DNA of 64,000 nucleotides from positions 749,498 to 813,497 of the forward strand of contig NZ_LMSU01000001.1 of NCBI RefSeq assembly GCF_001429625.1. Direction: 5' to 3'. The stretch's first letter is position 1. The number at the start of each line of letters is the position of its first letter. Below the pieces are notes generated by a model that saw only the letters and a list, made by a program, of their open reading frames with translations, was not told the origin of the DNA and did not search any database. The position numbers and the translations under genes are program-made. The stretch is from Nocardioides sp. Soil805 (GTDB taxonomy: Bacteria > Actinomycetota > Actinomycetes > Propionibacteriales > Nocardioidaceae). This document shows positions 63,784 to 64,000 of this stretch, in pieces.

Positions 63784-63833
63784 AAGCAGCAAGGCTAGGG
63801 CGTGGGGGCCGGGGATGGCACGCGCCCGGCCGC

Positions 63834-63893
63834 GTCGGCCCCGTCACACCGGACGTCGGCCCCGTCACACCGCATCGGCCCTGTCACACCGCA
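63834..63893. repeat. Three tandem 20-21-bp repeats
   Basis: Units of (G)TCGGCCCCGTCACACCG start at about 63834, 63855 and 63875; the third has CCCTG in place of CCCCG. They lie in the divergent spacer between murI and the exported-protein gene. Confidence 0.65.
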
Positions 63894-63910
63894 CGCCGGC
63901 CATCGGCGCC

Positions 63911-63916
63911 TAGGGT
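63911..63916 (+). promoter_or_regulatory. -10 box for leaderless exported-protein gene at the window end
   Basis: TAGGGT, then seven bases, then ATG 63924. Confidence 0.5.
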
Positions 63917-63923
63917 GGCGGGC

Positions 63924-64000
63924 ATGCCTGCTCCCTCCCGTGTACGCCGCTCCCTCGTCCTGCTCGCCTCGGCGGCGCTCCTGAGCGTCGGCGCCGTCCC
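63924..64000 (+). CDS. Exported protein, N-terminus only
   Basis: Only 25 residues fit in the window: MPAPSRVRRSLVLLASAALL and SVGAV. Basic residues followed by a hydrophobic stretch look like a signal peptide. Nothing can be said about the mature protein. Confidence 0.6.
   Translation, partial: MPAPSRVRRSLVLLASAALLSVGAV

Overview
The window is a stretch of very GC-rich actinobacterial chromosome. The best guess is Nocardioides or another member of the Nocardioidaceae. Reasons are the strong third-position GC bias, frequent GTG starts, a DUF222-HNH gene, an EttA-type ABC-F gene, an actinobacterial oligoribonuclease, a mycothiol-family oxidoreductase, and a gene order that recalls Mycobacterium tuberculosis Rv2466c-Rv2478c (DsbA-like protein, PepN, DUF5130 protein, truncated globin, thioesterase, EttA, SSB-like protein; the comparison is from memory). 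There is no rRNA, CRISPR array, prophage or intact insertion sequence. The only mobile-element trace is a short transposase remnant near 60.15 kb.

Layout. 0-3 kb: methionyl-tRNA synthetase (3' end outside the window), a GPP34 protein and a nitroreductase-like DsbA protein. 3-9.7 kb: PepN, a tandem-repeat spacer, a DUF5130 pair, an MscS channel, OsmC, GlbO and a double-hotdog thioesterase. 9.7-12.5 kb: a 60-residue membrane protein facing a TetR regulator across two palindromes, then a thiolase and a MarR regulator. 12.6-19.6 kb, minus strand: EttA, an SSB-like protein, two large dynamin-type GTPases and a PrsW protease. 19.7-24.5 kb: an aminopeptidase P-like protein, an RlmC-type RNA methyltransferase, an exported protein of unknown function and a dicarboxylate symporter. 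24.5-26.5 kb: membrane proteins and a UPF0016 Mn(2+) transporter preceded by a yybP-ykoY riboswitch. 26.5-29.5 kb: a frameshifted DUF222-HNH gene, a coiled-coil LysM protein, tRNA-Arg and a BLUF photoreceptor.

29.6-39 kb is a galactoside-utilisation island. A complete sugar ABC transporter diverges from a GH42 beta-galactosidase, a DeoR repressor and a GH36 alpha-galactosidase. 39.3-47.3 kb: aldo/keto reductase, an adenosine deaminase-family enzyme, a MauE/thioredoxin-fold pair, oligoribonuclease, tRNA-His, an orphan PAS histidine kinase, a CrtI-like oxidoreductase and tRNA-Lys. 47.4-50.2 kb is a patchwork of small accessory genes (nucleotide-sugar hydrolase-like, NTF2-like, Nudix, hypotheticals).

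50.2-53.8 kb is the most interesting operon. NikMNQO/CbiMNQO-type transporter genes are joined by overlapping stops and starts to DUF3618, a GroES-like gene and a PPOX flavoprotein. A sequence matching the Nur (nickel-uptake regulator) box lies upstream, and two transporter subunits carry His-rich tails. 54-64 kb: Bcp peroxiredoxin, a UAG-anticodon tRNA with a short variable arm, a 187-bp duplicated intergenic repeat, RdgB and RNase PH, an ABC exporter beside a two-component system, a CPBP protease, DinB, an MBL hydrolase, glutamate racemase and the start of an exported protein.

Two themes recur. Many genes have a TANNNT box ending six to eight bases (most often seven) before an ATG or GTG with no Shine-Dalgarno sequence, which is the signature of leaderless mRNAs. 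Several spacers carry short direct and inverted repeat modules that no gene explains.
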